33,511 nt of DNA, from the NCBI GenBank assembly GCA_014239855.1, contig JAAZXY010000022.1:1-33511 (forward strand), read 5' to 3'. The position numbers and the translations under genes are program-made. Origin of the DNA: Acidimicrobiales bacterium (GTDB lineage: Bacteria > Actinomycetota > Acidimicrobiia > Acidimicrobiales > MedAcidi-G1). Below, piece after piece: positions 1 to 12,200 of the stretch (the first letter of the stretch is position 1; every line of letters begins with the position of its first letter). The notes beneath the pieces were generated by a model. That model saw only the letters and a list, made by a program, of their open reading frames with translations. It did not search any database and was not told the origin of the DNA.

Positions 1-345
1 CGCCGGCTCGTCGTCCTGTTCCGGCTCGGGCTCCCACGCCTCGGTATCCGTGGTGACCTCCTCGCTTGTGTTGTCCCCCGGCACGTCCACCGCCGTGGTC
101 GTCGGGGTCGCCGCATCCGTAGTGGTGGTCGCCACGTCCTCGGAGGCCTCGGTCGTCGACGGCACGACGGTCGTTGCCGCCGAGGCGACGTCGTCGGCCG
201 CCGACGGAGACGTCGTGTCGACGGCGACGGTCGTCGGCGGCGCCGTCGACGACGGACTGACCGGGGCACCCCCGGCGGACCCGTCGGTCGAGCCCGAGCA
301 CGCGGCCAGCAGCGCGGTGACGAAGAGGACCCGGGTGGCTCGCAT
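1..345 (-). CDS. Thr/Ser-rich lipoprotein, N-terminal part (cut by window edge)
   Basis: The minus-strand frame opens with ATG at 345 and stays open to base 1, so only the first 115 codons are visible. Residues 1-16 form a short lipoprotein signal peptide: MRATR, a hydrophobic stretch, then the lipobox LLAAC with Cys16 as the predicted lipidated residue. After it comes a low-complexity Ser/Thr/Pro/Asp/Glu-rich stretch with TTTT and PTTT runs, typical of a flexible linker between membrane anchor and folded domain. A CAGACT hexamer lies 6 nt upstream of the ATG and could be the -10 of a leaderless transcript. The folded domain lies outside the window, so the function cannot be named. It resembles the linker of the large lipoprotein at 9255-12665 in composition only. 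Confidence 0.7.
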   Translation of the reverse strand, partial: MRATRVLFVTALLAACSGSTDGSAGGAPVSPSSTAPPTTVAVDTTSPSAADDVASAATTVVPSTTEASEDVATTTTDAATPTTTAVDVPGDNTSEEVTTDTEAWEPEPEQDDEPA

Positions 346-372
346 CGCCGAAGTCTGGCAGCAGTCCAGCGG

Positions 373-1260
373 TCAGCCCGGTTCCGCCCCGAGGGCAGCC
401 GGTCGATCGGTGTGGCTCCACTGGGACCACGAGCCGACGAACAGACGCCCCCGCCCCAGGCCGGCGTGCTCCATGGCCAGGAGGTTGTGGCATGCACTCA
501 CCCCGGATCCGCAGTAGGCGATGACGTCGGCGGCATCAACCACCCCGAGGTCCTCGTAGCGGGCCGCCAGTTCGTCGGGTGACCGGAAACCACCGGCTCG
601 GGGGCCATCGGCTTCGAGGTTCCCGGCGAACGGAGCATTGCGGGCGCCCGGTACGTGCCCGGCCCGGGGGTCCACCGGTTCGGTCTCGCCCCGGTAGCGG
701 TCGGCTCCCCGGGCGTCCAGAACCAGTTCACCGGCCCTACCGGTCGCCGCCACTTCGGCCACCTCCTCGATGGAAGCCACCTCTCCCGACGGCCACGGTT
801 GGGTCGGGACCACGATCGGCGATCGGACGGTCGGCGAGGTCTCCAGCGGTCCGTTCCAGGCGGCGATGCCCCCGTCGAGCAACGCCGCCGGCCGTCCCAG
901 GACACGCAGCATCCACACCAGACGTCCAGCGGCCATCCCGCCAGCGTCGTCGTAGGCCACCACCGGGTCCTCGGGCCCGATGCCGAGTGCTCCCATCGAC
1001 CGGGCGAACGCCTCGGGCGCGGGCAACGGGTGGCGGCCCGCTTCGGGGCCCATCTCAGGTTCCAGCGTCGAGGTCAGGTGCTGGTCGAGGTCGACGAACA
1101 CGGCCCCCGGGAGGTGGCCGGCGTCGTAGGCGTCACGCCCCGACCGTCCATCCAGATACCACCGGACGTCACAGGGAACGACGCCCGATATGGCCGCCAC
1201 CTCCGAGGCGCCAACGATGGGGGCGAGACCGGTGCCGGCAGGTTCGTCTCGGGTCGTCAC
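373..1260 (-). CDS. Two-domain rhodanese sulfurtransferase (SseA-like)
   Basis: Predicted thiosulfate/3-mercaptopyruvate sulfurtransferase of 295 residues, cytosolic, moving sulfane sulfur through a persulfide cysteine. Two rhodanese domains are visible. The N-terminal, non-catalytic one contains the GHLPGAVFVDLD stretch. The C-terminal one has GHVPGARNAPF and the active loop CGSGVSAC (Cys250), followed by GSWSQWS, which is usual near the end of this family. CG-S-G-V is closer to the mercaptopyruvate type than to CRKG rhodanese. I chose GTG 1260 because the longer reading to 1353 would run through the divergent promoter of the carboxylase operon, and its first 31 residues look unlike the family. 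It is divergent from that operon. Exact substrate preference is not decidable here. Confidence 0.85.
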   Translation of the reverse strand: MTTRDEPAGTGLAPIVGASEVAAISGVVPCDVRWYLDGRSGRDAYDAGHLPGAVFVDLDQHLTSTLEPEMGPEAGRHPLPAPEAFARSMGALGIGPEDPVVAYDDAGGMAAGRLVWMLRVLGRPAALLDGGIAAWNGPLETSPTVRSPIVVPTQPWPSGEVASIEEVAEVAATGRAGELVLDARGADRYRGETEPVDPRAGHVPGARNAPFAGNLEADGPRAGGFRSPDELAARYEDLGVVDAADVIAYCGSGVSACHNLLAMEHAGLGRGRLFVGSWSQWSHTDRPAALGAEPG

Positions 1261-1331
1261 GCCACGATCATCCCACCGGGAACGAACACCGAGAGCTGGC
1301 AAGCACTTCACGGGTAACCAGATCGGTAATG

Positions 1332-1367
1332 TTGCACTCATATTCTTACTCACCTAGGGTCCACCGC
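1332..1367 (+). promoter_or_regulatory. Promoter of the acyl-CoA carboxylase operon, probably leaderless
   Basis: TTGCAC (1332-1337) and TAGGGT (1355-1360) are separated by exactly 17 nt, and the ATG follows the -10 hexamer by 7 nt. Transcription would therefore begin at or next to the start codon. The stretch 1327-1355 is unusually AT-rich for this window, as expected of a promoter. The operon's own TetR protein is a natural candidate regulator, but I see no convincing perfect operator palindrome. Confidence 0.6.
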
Positions 1368-3010
1368 ATGCTCCGTCAGCTCCTCGCACCTCCCCTTCCG
1401 TCCACGCTGGACACCCGCACCGAGGCCTTCGCCCAGAACCGTGCCGACATGGAAGAGCACCTTGCCGTCATCGAAGAACTCCTCGACGAAGCCGATGCCG
1501 GCGGTGGCCCCGAGTCGATGGCCCGCCTCCGGTCCCGGGACAAGATGCCCATCCGGGAACGCATCGCCCACGTACTCGACCCCGACAGCCCGTTCCTCGA
1601 GATCAGCCCGCTGGCCGGATACGAATCCTCGTACGCCATGGGGGGCGGCTTCGTGGTCGGCATCGGCGTCATCGCCGGCGTCGAGTGCGTGATCTGCGGC
1701 AACGATCCCACCGTCCTGGGCGGCGCCATGACGCCCTACATGTCCAAGAAGTGGATGCGGGCCATCGAGATCGCCCGCCACAACCGGATCCCCTACGTCA
1801 GCTTCGTGGAATCGGCCGGCGCCGACCTTCGGGTCCAGACCGGCGACGGCTCCGGCAAACGTCGGTCCAAGACCGACCACTTCGCCGAGACCGGCCGCTT
1901 CTTCTACGAGATGATCGAGCTCTCCAAACTGGCCATCCCCACGGTCTGCGTGGTGTTCGGTTCGTCGACGGCCGGTGGCGCCTACCAGCCCGGCATGTCG
2001 GACTACACGATCTTCATCAAGGAACAGTCCAAGGTCTTCCTGGCCGGACCCCCGCTGGTCAAGATGGCCACCGGCGAGGACACCGACGACGAGACCCTCG
2101 GCGGCGGGACCATGCATGCCGAGAAGTCCGGCCTGGCCGACTACCTGGCTGACGACGAGATGGACGCCCTCCGAATGTGCCGCGAAGTGGTGTCCCACCT
2201 CGACTGGCGCAAGGCCGGTCCTGACCGCTCCTACGAGGCAGCCGAGCCGCTCCACGACGTCGAGGGCCTCATGGGCATGGTGTCCAAGGACCTCAAGCAG
2301 CCCGTCGACGTCAAGGAGATCATCGGCCGGGTGGCCGACGGCTCCCGGTTCGAGGAGTTCAAGCCCCGCTACGGACCGACCATGGTCTGCGGGTTCGCCA
2401 CCATCCACGGCTACCCGGTGGGAATCCTCGGGAACAACGGGGTCATCTACCCGGAGGCCGCCGAGAAGGCCGCCCACTTCATCCAACTCTGCAACCGGCA
2501 GGACACCCCGCTGGTGTTCCTGCAGAACATCACCGGGTTCATGGTGGGCACCGACTTCGAGGAAGCCGGAATCATCAAGAAGGGCTCCCAGATGATCAAC
2601 GCCCTGACCAACTCCACCGTCCCCCACCTCACCGTGATCATCGGCGCCTCCTACGGGGCGGGCACCTACGCCATGTCGGGACGGGGCTACGAGAACCGGT
2701 TCACCTTCCTGTGGCCGATGGCCAAGATCGCCGTCATGGGCCCCAAGCAGATCGCCGGCGTCATGTCGATCGTGCGGCGGGGTCAGGCGGCACGCAAGGG
2801 CATCGAGTTCGACGAGGAAGCCGACGCCGAGATCGTCCGCCTGGTCGAGGCCGCCCAGGAGCAGGGGTCACTGGCGCTCGAGGCCACCGGGGCGGTCAGC
2901 GACGACGGGATCATCGATCCACGCGACACCCGCACGGTGCTCGGCCTGTGCCTCTCGGCGGTGAGGACGGCGCCCGTCGAAGGCGCCGAGAACTATGGAG
3001 TGTTCAGACT

Positions 3011-3014
<4 letters not shown>
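1368..3014 (+). CDS. Acyl-CoA carboxylase, carboxyltransferase (beta) subunit, MCC/GCC type
   Basis: A 548-residue carboxyltransferase that moves the carboxyl group from carboxybiotin to an acyl-CoA. The fold is two crotonase-like halves. GGGFVVGIGV near residue 92 and the VESAGADL segment belong to the N-half. TGFMVGTDFEEAGIIKKG and GASYGAGTYAM (about 424-434), followed by the GPKQIAGVM region, are hallmarks of the methylcrotonyl-CoA/geranyl-CoA carboxylase branch rather than propionyl-CoA carboxylase. Start ATG 1368 is set by the promoter at 1332-1360; an in-frame ATG at 1329 lies inside that promoter. It overlaps the biotin-carboxylase gene by 4 nt (GTGA), so the two subunits should be coupled. 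The AtuA-like neighbour favours an isoprenoid-type substrate, but leucine-derived 3-methylcrotonyl-CoA is equally possible. Confidence 0.9.
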
Positions 3015-5048
<2,034 letters not shown>

Positions 5049-5056
<8 letters not shown>

Positions 5057-6842
5057 TCCGCTCCGCATCGCCAACTGCTCGGGCTTCTACGGCGATCGCC
5101 TCTCGGCGGCCGCCGAAATGGTCGAGGGTGGCCACATCGACGTCCTGACCGGGGACTGGCTGGCCGAGTTGACCATGCTGATCCTGGCCCGCTCCAAGGC
5201 CAAGCGGCCGGGCGGCGGGTACGCCGGCAGCTTCGTGAAGCAGATGGAGCAGGTCATGGGCACCTGCCTCGACAAGGGCATCAAGGTGGTCAGCAACGCC
5301 GGCGGCCTCGACCCGGCGGGCTGCGCCGAGGCACTCGCCGAGGTGGCCGATCGTCTGGGGCTGTCGCCCACCATTGCCTACGTGGCCGGCGACGACCTGC
5401 TGGGCCGCCTCGACGACCTGCTGGCGGCCGGCGTCGACCTCCCCGATCTGGTGACCGGAGAACCGTTGACCGATCCGGACCGTTTCGTGAGTGCCAACGC
5501 CTACCTGGGCTGTTGGGGCATCGTCGACGCGCTGGATCGGGGAGCCGACATCGTGGTGACCGGGCGGGCCACCGACGCGGCCATCGTCTGTGGCCCGGCG
5601 GCATGGCACCACGGCTGGGCCCGGGACGACTGGGATGCGATGGCTGGCGGCGTAGTGGCTGGACACGTCATCGAGTGCGGCACCCAGGCCACCGGCGGCA
5701 ACTACTCGTTCTTCACCGAGGTGCCGGGCATGGCCCGGGTGGGCTTCCCGTGGGCCGAGGTGGCCGCCGACGGCTCGTCGGTCATCGGCAAGCACGACGG
5801 CACCGGCGGCCAGGTATCCATCGGCACCGTGACCTCCCAGTTGCTGTACGAGATCGGTTCACCGGCCTACCTGGGGCCCGACGTGACGGCACGGTTCGAC
5901 ACCATCCAGCTCGACGAGGTCGGTCCGGACCGGGTGCAGATTCACGGCGTGCAGGGCGAGCCACCCCCACCGACGCTGAAGGTCTCCATGAATGCCATGG
6001 CCGGCCACCGTGCCGACCTGGCCCTCGCCCTCACCGGACTGGACGTCGAGGCCAAGGCGGCGTTGGCCGAAGAGGCCTTCTGGGTCTCCATGCCCTACGG
6101 ACCCGATGACTTCGAGTCGGTGGAGTCCCGGGTCGTTCGCACCGACAAGGTGGACCCGGCATCCAACGAGGAGGCGACCGCCCAGTGGTGCCTCACCCTC
6201 AAGGACGCCGACGAACGCAAGGTCGGGCGAAGCGTGTTCAACGCCATGACCGAAATGGCCCTGGCCACCATCCCGGGCTTCTTCTCGGTCCGGAGCAGCT
6301 CATCGAAGCCCTTCGGCGTGCATCGGGCGGGGGTCATTCCCGCCGACCTCGTCCCCCAGGACGTGGTGGTCCTGAACGGGGGCAAGGTCGTCTCACGGAC
6401 CGTCGTGGAGTCCGTCGCTCCTGACGGCGACCCGTCGATCGAACCGCCATCAGGGCCCGACGCGGCCATCCCCGATGGCCCCACGGTGGCCGCACCCCTC
6501 GGTCTGATCGCCGGAGCCCGATCGGGCGACAAGGGAGGCGACGCCAACCTCGGCCTGTTCGTCCGTGACGACGCCGCCTGGGCATGGCTGGACGATCACC
6601 TCACCGTGGACCGCCTGCGCGCCCTGCTTCCCGAGGCCGCCGAGCTGACCATCGAGCGCCACCGATTGCCGGCCATCCGGTCGCTCAACTTCATGATCCG
6701 GGGCCTGCTGGGCGAGGGCGTCGCCGCATCGTCCCGACAGGACGGCCAGGCCAAGAGTCTCGGCGAGTGGGTCCGAGCACGCCACGTGGACATGCCCGCT
6801 TCGCTGCTGCCCGCTGGGCATTCCGACGGCACCTCGAGCTGA
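5049..6842 (+). CDS. AtuA-family (DUF1446) protein with C-terminal AtuA-like domain
   Basis: A 597-residue protein of the acyclic terpene utilisation AtuA family. It opens with LRIANCSGFYGDR and continues through the DUF1446 core, with KVVSNAGGLDP and TGRATDAAIV segments. It ends in the small AtuA-like domain marked by ARSGDKGGDANLGL at about 490-503. In Pseudomonas the atuA gene lies beside the geranyl-CoA carboxylase genes and is needed for citronellol/geraniol catabolism, but the biochemical activity of the family is not established. Here it directly follows both carboxylase subunits with an 8-nt overlap, which points to a role in the same pathway. No signal peptide or membrane segment is visible, so it should be cytosolic. 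Confidence 0.88.
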
Positions 6843-7516
6843 TGGCCACCGGGACCGTTCTGGAAACCACGGAACTGGCTCGTCGGCTACGGGCCGTACC
6901 GGCTCCCCGGCCTGTCCTGGACCGTGAGCGGCAAGCCCAGCTCACCGATCGCCAGCGCGAGGTCCTCGACCAGCTGGTGGACATGTTCGCCGACGGCTTC
7001 GTCGAGTTGACGATGGCCGAGATCGCCGCCCGGGTGGGCTGTTCCCTGCGGACCCTCTACGACCTGGCCCCCAGTCGCGACGAACTGGTGCTGACCGTCA
7101 TCGACCGCAACCTGCGTCGGGTCGGACGGGCCGCCGTGGGTGCCCTGGATCCCGAGATGGCACCCCTGGACGCCATCCGGGCCTACCTCAGAGCCGCCAA
7201 TCAGGCCGTGGCGTCGACCACCCCGGCCTTTGCCCGCGATCAGGCGGCCACCCCGGCCACCCACCGTCTGGCCACCGCCCACTCCGACTACCTGGTGGCC
7301 GTCACCCGGGCCCTGCTGGACCTGGCCGTGGAACGCGGCGAGCTCGGCAACCGGGACGGCACGCTGATCGACACCGCGGCAGTGGCCCACGTGGTCGCCG
7401 GCCTGGGAGCCATGTTCGCCCTTCCCGAACACATCGAAGCCATCGACTCGACGCCCCGGGAGGCCGCCAACGCCATGGTCGACGTCATCCTCCGGGGGCT
7501 GGAGGCCACCCCATGA
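6842..7516 (+). CDS. TetR-family transcriptional regulator
   Basis: A 224-residue protein with an N-terminal TetR helix-turn-helix: LTMAEIAARVGCSLRTLYDL at about 57-76, with the usual RTLYDLAPSRDELVL continuation. The C-terminal ligand-binding domain is helical and unconserved by eye. ATG 6842 overlaps the stop of the AtuA-like gene (TGATG). A 30-residue extension precedes the HTH, longer than typical. Being the fourth gene of the operon, it probably senses a CoA-thioester or terpenoid intermediate and autoregulates the operon; this is inference from position only. Confidence 0.87.
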   Translation: MATGTVLETTELARRLRAVPAPRPVLDRERQAQLTDRQREVLDQLVDMFADGFVELTMAEIAARVGCSLRTLYDLAPSRDELVLTVIDRNLRRVGRAAVGALDPEMAPLDAIRAYLRAANQAVASTTPAFARDQAATPATHRLATAHSDYLVAVTRALLDLAVERGELGNRDGTLIDTAAVAHVVAGLGAMFALPEHIEAIDSTPREAANAMVDVILRGLEATP

Positions 7517-8334
7517 CCAACTCCGCCCCGACCCCGGTCACCGTGGCCGTCCTGGCTGCCGAACTGGCCGACGAGCAGCGGGCGCTCGACGAGATCGTGG
7601 CGCCCCTCGGCGAGGACGCCTGGGAGACGGCCACCCCCAGCCCCCGCTGGACGGTCGGCGACCAGATCGGGCACCTGACCTACTTCGACGAGACCGCCAC
7701 GCTGGCCATCATCGACCCCGACGGCTTCCGGTCGGCTGTCGATGCCCTGATGGGCGTTGCTTCAGGCGGAGAAGGCGCGATCGACGACCTGACCCTGGGC
7801 GCCCACCGCCGGCTGGCGCCACCTCAGCGGCTGGCCTCATGGCGCGACGGTCGTCGGAAGCTGGCCGATGCGGCGGCCACGCTGGCCGAAGATGCCCGGG
7901 TGCCGTGGTACGGGCCGTCGATGGGCGGCAAGTCGTTTCTGACCGCCCGCCTCATGGAGGCGTGGGCCCACGGTCAGGACGTGGTGGACGCCGTCGGGGC
8001 CAGCCGGGTGCCGACGGACCGCCTCCGCCACATCGCCCAGCTGGGGGTCATCACCCGGGGGTGGTCGTACGCCAACCGCCACATGGAGGTGCCCGAGGTG
8101 GCCGTCGACGTGGTGCTCGAGGCGCCGTCGGGCGCCACCTGGACGTGGGGGCCCGGCGACGCCTCCGAGGCTGTCCGGGGGCCGGCCGAGGACTTCTGCC
8201 TGGTGGTCACCCAGCGGCGACACGCCGACGACACGTCGCTGGAACTTCTCGGCGACGCCGCCCACGACTGGATGGTGCGGGCCCAGGCGTTCGCCGGCCC
8301 GCCATCCGACGGACCCGACGCGGGGAGTTTCTGA
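7513..8334 (+). CDS. TIGR03084-type metal-binding protein (DinB/mycothiol-maleylpyruvate isomerase-like fold)
   Basis: A 273-residue protein resembling the TIGR03084 family. It is related to the four-helix DinB/MDMPI fold that binds a metal through a histidine triad or equivalent. Candidate ligands are His54 (in GHLTYFDE) and Glu149/His153 (in EAWAHGQD). The N-terminal SPRWTVGDQIGHL stretch matches the family's first helix. Start ATG overlaps the TetR stop (ATGA) and its stop overlaps the crotonase start. From what I recall of actinobacterial genomes, such genes recur beside AtuA-like and carboxylase genes, suggesting a pathway-specific enzyme. Substrate and thiol cofactor are unknown. Confidence 0.8.
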   Translation: MTNSAPTPVTVAVLAAELADEQRALDEIVAPLGEDAWETATPSPRWTVGDQIGHLTYFDETATLAIIDPDGFRSAVDALMGVASGGEGAIDDLTLGAHRRLAPPQRLASWRDGRRKLADAAATLAEDARVPWYGPSMGGKSFLTARLMEAWAHGQDVVDAVGASRVPTDRLRHIAQLGVITRGWSYANRHMEVPEVAVDVVLEAPSGATWTWGPGDASEAVRGPAEDFCLVVTQRRHADDTSLELLGDAAHDWMVRAQAFAGPPSDGPDAGSF

Positions 8335-9119
8335 TGGCACTGGTCGAGACGACACGCGGTCACGGTGACCATGCGGGCGTCGTCACCGTCACCCTGGCCG
8401 ACGAGGAGAACCGCAACGCCCTGAGCGCCGCGTTGGTGGCCGAGCTGACCGAGGCTCTGGACGCCGCCGACGGCGACCCCGCGGTCCGGGTGGTGGTGCT
8501 GACCAACCAGGGTCGGGTCTTCTGTGCCGGCGCCGACCTGTCCGAGCGCTCGAAGGGTGGCACGCCCGACGGTGGACCTCCCCCGAAGGCGGTGGACCCG
8601 GCGGCGCTGTTCTCGCGCTTCCGGCAGTCACCCAAGATCTACGTGGGTCGGATCGCCGGCCACTGCGTGGCCGGCGGCATGGGTCTGGCCGCCGCCATGG
8701 ACCTCACGGTTGCCGATGAGGCGGCGAAGTTCGGCTTCACCGAGGTGAGGCGGGGCATTGCCCCGGCGATGATCTCGGTGCTCTGCCTTCCGAAGATGCG
8801 CCCCACCGATGCCGCCGAAGCCATGCTGCTGGGCAATCGGATGACCGGGTCCGACGCGGCCCGCCTCGGCCTCGTGAACCGTGCCGTCCCGGCTGCTGAG
8901 ATGGATGCCGCCGTCGATTCGTTCGTGGCCGACCTGCTGGCCGGTGGGCCGGGTGCACTGGCGGCCACCAAGCAACTCCTGACCCGGGTTCCCACCTTGT
9001 CCGTGGACGAGGCCTTCGCCTGGACCGCCGAGCTCTCGTCGTCGATCTTCCGGTCCGACGAGGCCAGGGAGGGCATGCGGGCCTTCCTCGAGAAGCGCCC
9101 CCCATCCTGGACCGACTGA
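8334..9119 (+). CDS. Enoyl-CoA hydratase/isomerase (crotonase) family protein
   Basis: A 261-residue crotonase, last gene of the operon, with a TGATG junction to the preceding gene. The oxyanion-hole segments FCAGADL (63-69) and AGGMGLAAAMDL (113-124) are present. Of the two glutamates used by classical enoyl-CoA hydratase, the second is kept (Glu137 in FTEVRRG). The position of the first (Glu144 in the rat enzyme) is Gly117 by my alignment. This leaves hydration, hydrolysis or lyase chemistry open. In an Atu/Liu-like pathway the expected step after carboxylation is hydration of a 3-methylglutaconyl- or isohexenylglutaconyl-CoA, so that is the leading guess. Confidence 0.88.
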   Translation: MALVETTRGHGDHAGVVTVTLADEENRNALSAALVAELTEALDAADGDPAVRVVVLTNQGRVFCAGADLSERSKGGTPDGGPPPKAVDPAALFSRFRQSPKIYVGRIAGHCVAGGMGLAAAMDLTVADEAAKFGFTEVRRGIAPAMISVLCLPKMRPTDAAEAMLLGNRMTGSDAARLGLVNRAVPAAEMDAAVDSFVADLLAGGPGALAATKQLLTRVPTLSVDEAFAWTAELSSSIFRSDEAREGMRAFLEKRPPSWTD

Positions 9120-9198
9120 CTCAACGCAGGAGTATCTCGCCGTCCATATCGGCGATCAGTGGGACGGCCGGAAAGGGACCTTTGACCCCGGTCCGGCC

Positions 9199-9255
9199 CG
9201 AAAACGGCAGAACCCCCTGCGATGCAGGGGGTTCCCGTGGAGCGGACGACGAGAT
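9199..9255 (-). repeat. Direct repeat copy A: tRNA-Gly 3' end plus terminator
   Basis: This 57-bp stretch repeats 12708-12765 in the same orientation. Bases 9199-9234 match 12708-12743 exactly (36 bp). Then come 3 nt against 4 nt of difference, then an exact 18-bp match (9238-9255 with 12748-12765). The last block is the 3' end of tRNA-Gly, including the encoded CCA. Copy A has no tRNA body, so it looks like the far end of an integration event. Confidence 0.85.
9200..9233 (-). terminator. Rho-independent terminator (duplicated copy) after the Asp-box lipoprotein gene
   Basis: On the minus strand AACCCCCTGC, loop ATC, GCAGGGGGTT form a perfect 10-bp stem. It is followed after a few bases by a TTTT run (9201-9204). 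It lies about 20 nt past the stop codon of the lipoprotein gene and is a copy of the tRNA-Gly terminator. Confidence 0.8.
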
Positions 9256-12200
9256 CAGCCAGATGCCCCTCCCGGGTTCTCACACCGGCCGATCAGACCA
9301 TGCTCCTCGTCGGTCGCCGAACGCTGGTCCCAGATCTCACCCCAGACGCCGGGATCCAACCCGGCCCGGACACAGTTCTTCACCTCCTCCGACAGACCCC
9401 GTAGCCGACGCTCCCCGCCGGCCGAACCACCCCCGGCATCGGACCCGGTGACCCCACCTGAGCCCTCGCACCGGCCGATCAGACCATGCTCCTCCTCGGT
9501 CGCCGAACGCTGGTTCCAGATCTCGTCCCAGACGCCGGGCGCCAATCCGGCCCGGATGCAGTTCTTCACGTCCTCGGAAAGCACCCGCAACCGGCCCTCC
9601 CCGCTGTTCGGTACTCCCTCCGTCCCCGGACCCTGATCTCCGGCGGTACCCGGATCACCCATCCGGTCAGGGTCACCACCCGACCTCTGACAGGCCGTCA
9701 CGATGTCCTCCTCCTCGGTCGTCGCCGTGCGGCCGGCCTCCAACTCGCCCCAGGCATCGCCGAGGCGCTCCCTCGCACAGTCGGCGACGTAGTCCATGAG
9801 GCCGTCGAGTAGGCCCCGCGGGCCGTCGGAGGCCTCATCGGTCTCCTCAGTCGAGTGGGAGTGTCCCGAAGAGGCAGCGGTCTCGATCTGGGATCGGACC
9901 AACTGTTCGTCATAGAGCGCGGCGATCCCACGTCCGCTCATCCTCGTGACCTGGTCCGGATCTTCGGGAATCGCCCGGTACCCGGGGGCGACCGACACCG
10001 CCACACCCACATCGGCGAAGCCGGCATAGACGATGCCCCCATCGCACGAGACCCCGACCACCGTCGCTCCCGTCGCACGATCGACGTTGGCCAGACCCCA
10101 CCCCGGTCTGGTCCGATCGAACCATGGTGGGCTGATGTCCTCCCAGGTCCGGCCGAAGTCCAGCGAGACGAGCACACCTTCCACGGTTCCGGCGTACACG
10201 ACTCCCGGGCGCGAGACATCGACGTCGGCATCCCACGCGTACGACTCATCGGTCCGTTCCCAGGACTCTCCCCGGTCAATCGAGACGTAGAGGCCTCCGC
10301 CCGTCGCTGCGATCACGGAGCGGCCATCCGTCGGGTGGACGACCACCTCGTTGACCTCCGACGACGGCCCGGTCCAGTCATCGAGTCGCTCCCAGGTCCG
10401 GCCGCGGTCCTCAGACCGCCAGACCCCGTTTCCGGTCTCCGATTCCTGCGCGGTCGCTCCGAGGTAGACCCGATCGGGGTCCGCCGGGTCGAAGACGATG
10501 TCGTGGATCGACGATGCCGCGGTGAAGTCGTAGCCATCCATCGACTCGGCCCAGGTCCCACCACCGTCCTCTGATCGGTAGATGTGCGAACCCCTCAGCG
10601 CCCGATTGGCGAAACCACTCGGATCATTCACCGATCCGACGATGATGAGGTTCGGGTCGTCCGGGGCAACGGCCATGCCGTGGAGGTGGATGGCTCCGCT
10701 CGAGCCGGCAGTCGCATCGAAGAGGGACGCACCGTCGTCGATGACGCTGAAGAACGCCTGCTCGCTTCGCGTCGACCAGGAGACGCCCGAATCCACCGTC
10801 ACACCGATCGACTCGTTCGGATGACTGGACGTGAAGACGAGGCTGTCGGGATAACCCGGCACAAAGGCCATCTTCATCGGGTAGTGCGTCAGAAGGGTGT
10901 TCGACTGAGACCACGACTGGCCCGCATCGCGCGACCTGAACGCACCTCGGCCTGCGGGCTGGCCGGCCCACACCTCTGCCGGTCGAACCGGGTTGATCTG
11001 AAGTTCGATCAACGTGTTCTCCACCACGTCGAGCGCCACCTGACGCCAGGACCGACCGCCGTCCGTGGTCTTGAACACCCCCTGCCCGAACAGTTGTCCC
11101 TGCACCTCCACGTCGATCTCGCTGCGCGAGGAGAAGACGAGCGAACTCGTTCCCACCAGCGCCATCAACGGATCATCGGGCCACACGGCCAGCGCCTGGA
11201 GATTGACCGCCGGCAGTCCTCCACCGGACCCGAAACCCGTCACGTCGTCGAACGTCCGGCCCCCATCGGTCGACCGGGCCACTCCGGAGCGGGTCGTCGC
11301 CCACACGACCTGCGACGCAGCCCCGACGACTCCGACCCTCTGAACCAGCGACCCCGGCAATCCCGCCGACGAAACCCGCCATGTCCGTCCTGCATCCTCG
11401 GACCGGGCCACACCGTCCGGCGTGGCGGCGAACCACCGGTCGCCATCCACGGTCTTGATGTCGATGACCTTGCCGAAACCCGATGTACTGACGATGGCGG
11501 ACCAGGTCCTGCCACCGTCGAGCGATTCATGGACCCCTTCGGAACTCCCCAACAGGACACGGTCGGCATCGGTGGGATCAACGGCCAGCACGTTGACCAC
11601 CGGAGTCCGCCTGCTGACCGTGCTGTAGGTCCTACCCCCGTCATCAGATCGGTAGACAATGCCCCCGAACAGGACACCGTTCACGTCGTCATCACCCTTC
11701 TGCGCGGTGTAGACGACCGTCGGGTCCGACGGACTGACCACGATCGTCGGAAACGACGTCTGGGGAGGACCGATGCTTCCTCCCCGAAGCACCTGCGAAT
11801 AGCTCTCGGGGCCACCGGTCGTGGTCCTCCAGATTCCGGTGGAGTCGGCATGGAAGGCGATGTTCGGATCCGTCGGGTGGACCGCGGTGTCCTTCGCGTG
11901 GTCGAACCGGTGGAGCACCGTCCAGGTCTCACCGAAGTCGTCAGACCGTTGCACAGAATGGGCATTCTCCTCGATGCCCATGTACACGACATTCGGCGAC
12001 GACGGCGAGACGACGAAGTTGGCCACCTCCCCCGAACGCATGGGGCGCCGTTGCCAGGAGAAGGATCCAGCCTCGGCATGGTTGACGGTGGGGGCCGGGC
12101 ACTCGATGCCCTCGACCATTTCCACCGGGGTCCACACGTCGAACCAGGAGTCGTCCATCGGCCCACCACCAGCGGTCGAGTCGATCCTGCGGGTTCCATC

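Noticed and set aside
1329-1367. Upstream ATG at 1329 as the carboxyltransferase start
   Set aside because: It lies inside the -35/-10 promoter, whose predicted transcript begins at about 1367.
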